Shown: piece after piece, positions 40,340-41,509 of the stretch
Numbering within the stretch: the stretch's first letter is position 1
How the letters are laid out: every line of letters begins with the position of its first letter
Virus record (IMG/VR): IMGVR_UViG_3300030098_000469
Location: 1-41,509 of that record
From: a virus
DNA: 41,509 nt
Reading direction: 5' to 3' (one strand)
Notes under the pieces: generated by a model
What the model saw: only the letters and a program-made list of their open reading frames with translations
The model's database searches: none
Told to the model about the DNA's origin: nothing
Position numbers and translations under genes: made by a program

Positions 40340-40461
40340 GCATTCGTAAAAAACTTATGAGAAAATTTGTTGGCACAATGTACATACAGGCAGGTACACG
40401 CCCACCCCTGAGCTACCCTTGGCAAGATACAAGATTTTTTCTACCCTACCCTAGCAGCTTT
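40340..40461. other. non-coding stretch with C-rich tract
   Basis: No ORF with an SD. Contains a C-rich plus-strand segment (CGCCCACCCCTGAGCTACCC and CTACCCTACCCTAGC) unlike the AT-rich surroundings, and a weak promoter-like pair (TTGGCA, 17 bases, TACCCT). Nothing else supported. Confidence 0.5.
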
Positions 40462-40546
40462 TGTGATCACAAACGGATTAACTTTAGTAAAACGTGATCA
40501 CAATTTAAGTTTTCTTTAGTAATTTCGGTTGGGAAATGTGATCACA
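40462..40546. repeat. three copies of palindrome GTGATCACA (operator or iteron array)
   Basis: TGTGATCACA at 40462-40471 and 40537-40546 and CGTGATCACA at 40493-40502. All contain the self-complementary GTGATCAC. Distances between copies are 31 and 44 bases. A second motif, CTTTAGTAA, recurs between them (about 40482 and 40514), and AAACG follows two of the copies. Likely binding sites of a dimeric protein, either regulator or replication initiator. The palindrome resembles a shortened TGTGA...TCACA CRP/FNR-type site without the central spacer. Confidence 0.75.
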
Positions 40547-40639
40547 AACGCTACACCAAAGCTAAACACCTGATTTTACTGACAATGTTATGTTATAACA
40601 CTTGAGTTTTACTTAGGTCAATAATGCTTACCTTTAGTG

Positions 40640-40676
40640 TATTTTTAGTATATACATTATATATTATAATAAAGAA
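40640..40676. other. AT-rich tract next to palindrome array
   Basis: A run almost free of G/C (TTTTTAGTATATACATTATA and the following TATTATAATAAAG) about 100 bases from the palindromes. It includes a TATAAT at 40665 without a matching -35. Suits an easily melted origin element; a promoter is possible but weak. Confidence 0.4.
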
Positions 40677-41075
40677 CAAATCAGGAACATGTTACTAGAT
40701 ACTAGAACAAATACTGAACTACTAATTTGTTTTACTTTAAAAACAATAACTTATAAAATAGTTGAAAATATCTATTGCAATAAATTTCTAGCTATGCCAA
40801 ATTGATTGTATCGGAAAGATAGCCGAAACCGAAAAGCACAAGGTTAAGACCTAGCTAGGACTGAAGCACTAAGCCGACATAGACGGATAATGAAAAGACC
40901 CTCTAATAAATACTAAGACTAAAAATAAAACTTGACTAACAAAACTAAAACTGAAAGACTGAAAATACGAAAACAAACTAAATCAAGCCCTAGTGTATGG
41001 ATTTACACAAGCTGACCAAATGAACTAGACTAAGGAACTAGTAAAGCTGTCTGATGGAAGTGACGCAGGTAAACG

Positions 41076-41101
41076 GTATATAAGGCCAAAACTTTATATA
41101 C
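41076..41101 (+). other. 10-bp hairpin in leader
   Basis: GTATATAAGG (41076-41085), loop CCAAAA, CTTTATATAC (41092-41101): ten consecutive pairs with one G-U. The strongest single stem in the early leader, not followed by a U-tract, so a structural rather than terminator element. Confidence 0.8.
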
Positions 41102-41192
41102 TACAGCAACAGAAGTGTGAAAGCCCACTTTATAGAACCGTGACTTGAATCAGTCGGTCATAAGGAGAGAGTGTCTTTTTCTTGGGCACGAT

Positions 41193-41241
41193 AGCAGCTA
41201 ATCTAGGCCAACCTAGACTTAAGCTTGACTTATGGGCTGCT
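41193..41241 (+). other. three-way junction just upstream of first early gene
   Basis: AGCAGC (41193-41198) pairs with GCTGCT (41236-41241), extended by three weaker pairs. Inside are TCTAGG-CCAA-CCTAGA (41202-41217, six perfect pairs) and TAAG-CTTGA-CTTA (41219-41232). The stem ends only 34 bases before the start codon at 41275. Confidence 0.7.
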
Positions 41242-41274
41242 GTTGTGTCTTGTGAAACAGACAAGGGGTAAAAA

Positions 41275-41496
41275 ATGAAAACTTATTCTTTAAGAGACAT
41301 GTACTTTTCCGAAATTAAAAAGGTTATTGGTGATAATGAAAAACCAGTATACCATATTGAAGAAACAATAGGTGGACATGGAATAATACAAGAGTTTAAC
41401 ACTTATAAAGAAGCAGAGGAATACCTATCTTATTTAAAAGAGTTAAATACTAAAGGATACGCAACGCTTTATAAAGGAAAAGAATTGGAGGACTAA
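41275..41496 (+). CDS. first early protein, strand-helix type
   Basis: 73 residues with SD AAGGGG seven bases before the ATG; the SD lies at the foot of a small hairpin (41246-41263). The product has beta strands (PVYHIEETIGGHGIIQEF) and a helix (TYKEAEEYLSYLKELN) with a short C-terminal strand. Similar in plan to the 60-residue protein at 924. As first gene after the control region it is probably the earliest expressed; function unknown. Its last 28 codons are repeated at the left end of the window. Confidence 0.8.
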   Translation: MKTYSLRDMYFSEIKKVIGDNEKPVYHIEETIGGHGIIQEFNTYKEAEEYLSYLKELNTKGYATLYKGKELED

Positions 41497-41507
41497 CAAT
41501 GCAAATA
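41410..41507. repeat. 98-bp direct repeat of the two contig ends (right copy)
   Basis: Identical to 1-98. Bases 41508-41509 (AC) differ from positions 99-100 (CT), consistent with an end artefact or a one-base insertion at the read end. See the left copy for the interpretation as circular closure. Confidence 0.9.
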
Positions 41508-41509
41508 AC

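Larger units (their letters stand above)
40780..41274 (+). ncRNA. putative long structured leader RNA
   Basis: About 495 bases without an ORF, dense in inverted repeats. CTAGCTA (40788) can pair with TAGCTAG (40852); AGGT-TAAG-ACCT 40841-40852; palindrome CCTAGCTAGG 40850-40859; CTTGA/TCAAG 40931 with 40983; GTGTA/TACAC near 40993-41008; ACTAG/CTAGT near 41024-41042; a 10-bp stem 41076-41101; CTTTAT/ATAAGG with inner ACC/GGT and GACT/AGTC 41128-41165; three-way junction 41193-41241; TGTCT/AGACA 41246-41263. The part 40905-40985 is A-rich with repeated GACT/CTAA. Resembles in style the large ornate phage RNAs, but no known family is identified by eye. Confidence 0.5.

Noticed and set aside
40890-40917. 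Short ORF starting ATG AAA AGA in the control region
   Set aside because: Only eight codons, no SD. The upstream GACGGATAATGA matches the start region of the gene at 337 by chance-sized similarity only.
41054-41083. Nine-codon ORF in the leader
   Set aside because: No SD and it lies across the strong 41076-41101 hairpin.
41137-41158. tRNA T-arm-like hairpin around TGAATC
   Set aside because: The loop is six bases, not seven, there is no matching acceptor stem, anticodon arm or D-arm nearby. It is better explained as part of the larger hairpin 41128-41165.
1-41509. CRISPR array, integrase, transposase or lysogeny module
   Set aside because: No regularly spaced repeats of CRISPR type, and no protein resembling recombinases, transposases or CI-type repressors was seen on either strand.

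Overview
The window is a complete, circularly assembled genome of a lytic marine podovirus. The first 98 bases recur exactly at the right end (1-98 equals 41410-41507), so the unit is about 41.4 kb and one small gene (41275-41496) crosses the junction. The gene set (T7-type primase-helicase, family A DNA polymerase, T7 endonuclease I, flap exonuclease, MazG, monomeric B12-dependent ribonucleotide reductase, podoviral connector and tail-tube proteins) combined with the absence of a phage RNA polymerase fits the SIO1/cobavirus-like podoviruses of marine Alphaproteobacteria. A GTA-type three-TM holin points the same way. The host assignment is inference; no host marker is present. No integrase, repressor, tRNA or CRISPR array was seen.

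Layout. (1) 41275 through the junction to about 12.3 kb, plus strand: early and replication genes. First come about a dozen small unknown proteins packed with ATGA/TAATG overlaps (to 3.1 kb). Then come primase-helicase, a membrane protein, DNA polymerase split into an exonuclease ORF and a polymerase ORF, an SSB-like protein with its own promoter and terminator, a zinc-ribbon peptide, flap exonuclease, endonuclease I, MazG, class II RNR, a nuclease-like protein, and small unknowns. (2) 12.3 kb: a bidirectional terminator where the two arms converge. (3) 12.35-40.09 kb, minus strand, read right to left: an outer-membrane-like secreted protein, small terminase subunit, tail fibre cluster (including two paralogous S74-chaperone fibres), large terminase subunit, portal, scaffold, major capsid protein, decoration-type proteins, tail tubes A and B, GNAT protein, three or four internal/ejection proteins including a lytic transglycosylase, M15 endolysin, spanin/holin-type membrane proteins, and a string of tiny very basic proteins. 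(4) 40.09-41.27 kb: a non-coding control region of about 1.2 kb.

Regulation visible in the sequence. The control region carries two divergent near-perfect sigma70 promoters (TTGACA-N17-TATAAT rightward, TTGACA-N17-TATACT leftward). The rightward one is followed about 75 bases downstream by a strong intrinsic terminator, defining a transcript of about 109 nt that looks like a phage small RNA or an attenuated leader. Beyond it lie three identical 9-bp-core palindromes (GTGATCACA), an AT-rich tract, and about 500 nt dense in inverted repeats leading up to the first early gene. Further consensus promoters sit inside genes: one in the end of the polymerase gene, one before MazG/RNR, and one inside the large terminase gene. 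Transcription therefore appears to rely on the host polymerase throughout.

The most unusual parts are the control region (small RNA plus long structured leader plus palindromes), the frame-split polymerase with a Leu in place of the conserved motif B Tyr, the embedded promoters, and several tiny coupled ORFs (27-aa Lys-rich, 24-aa Cys/Arg-rich, 27-aa and 34-aa membrane peptides).
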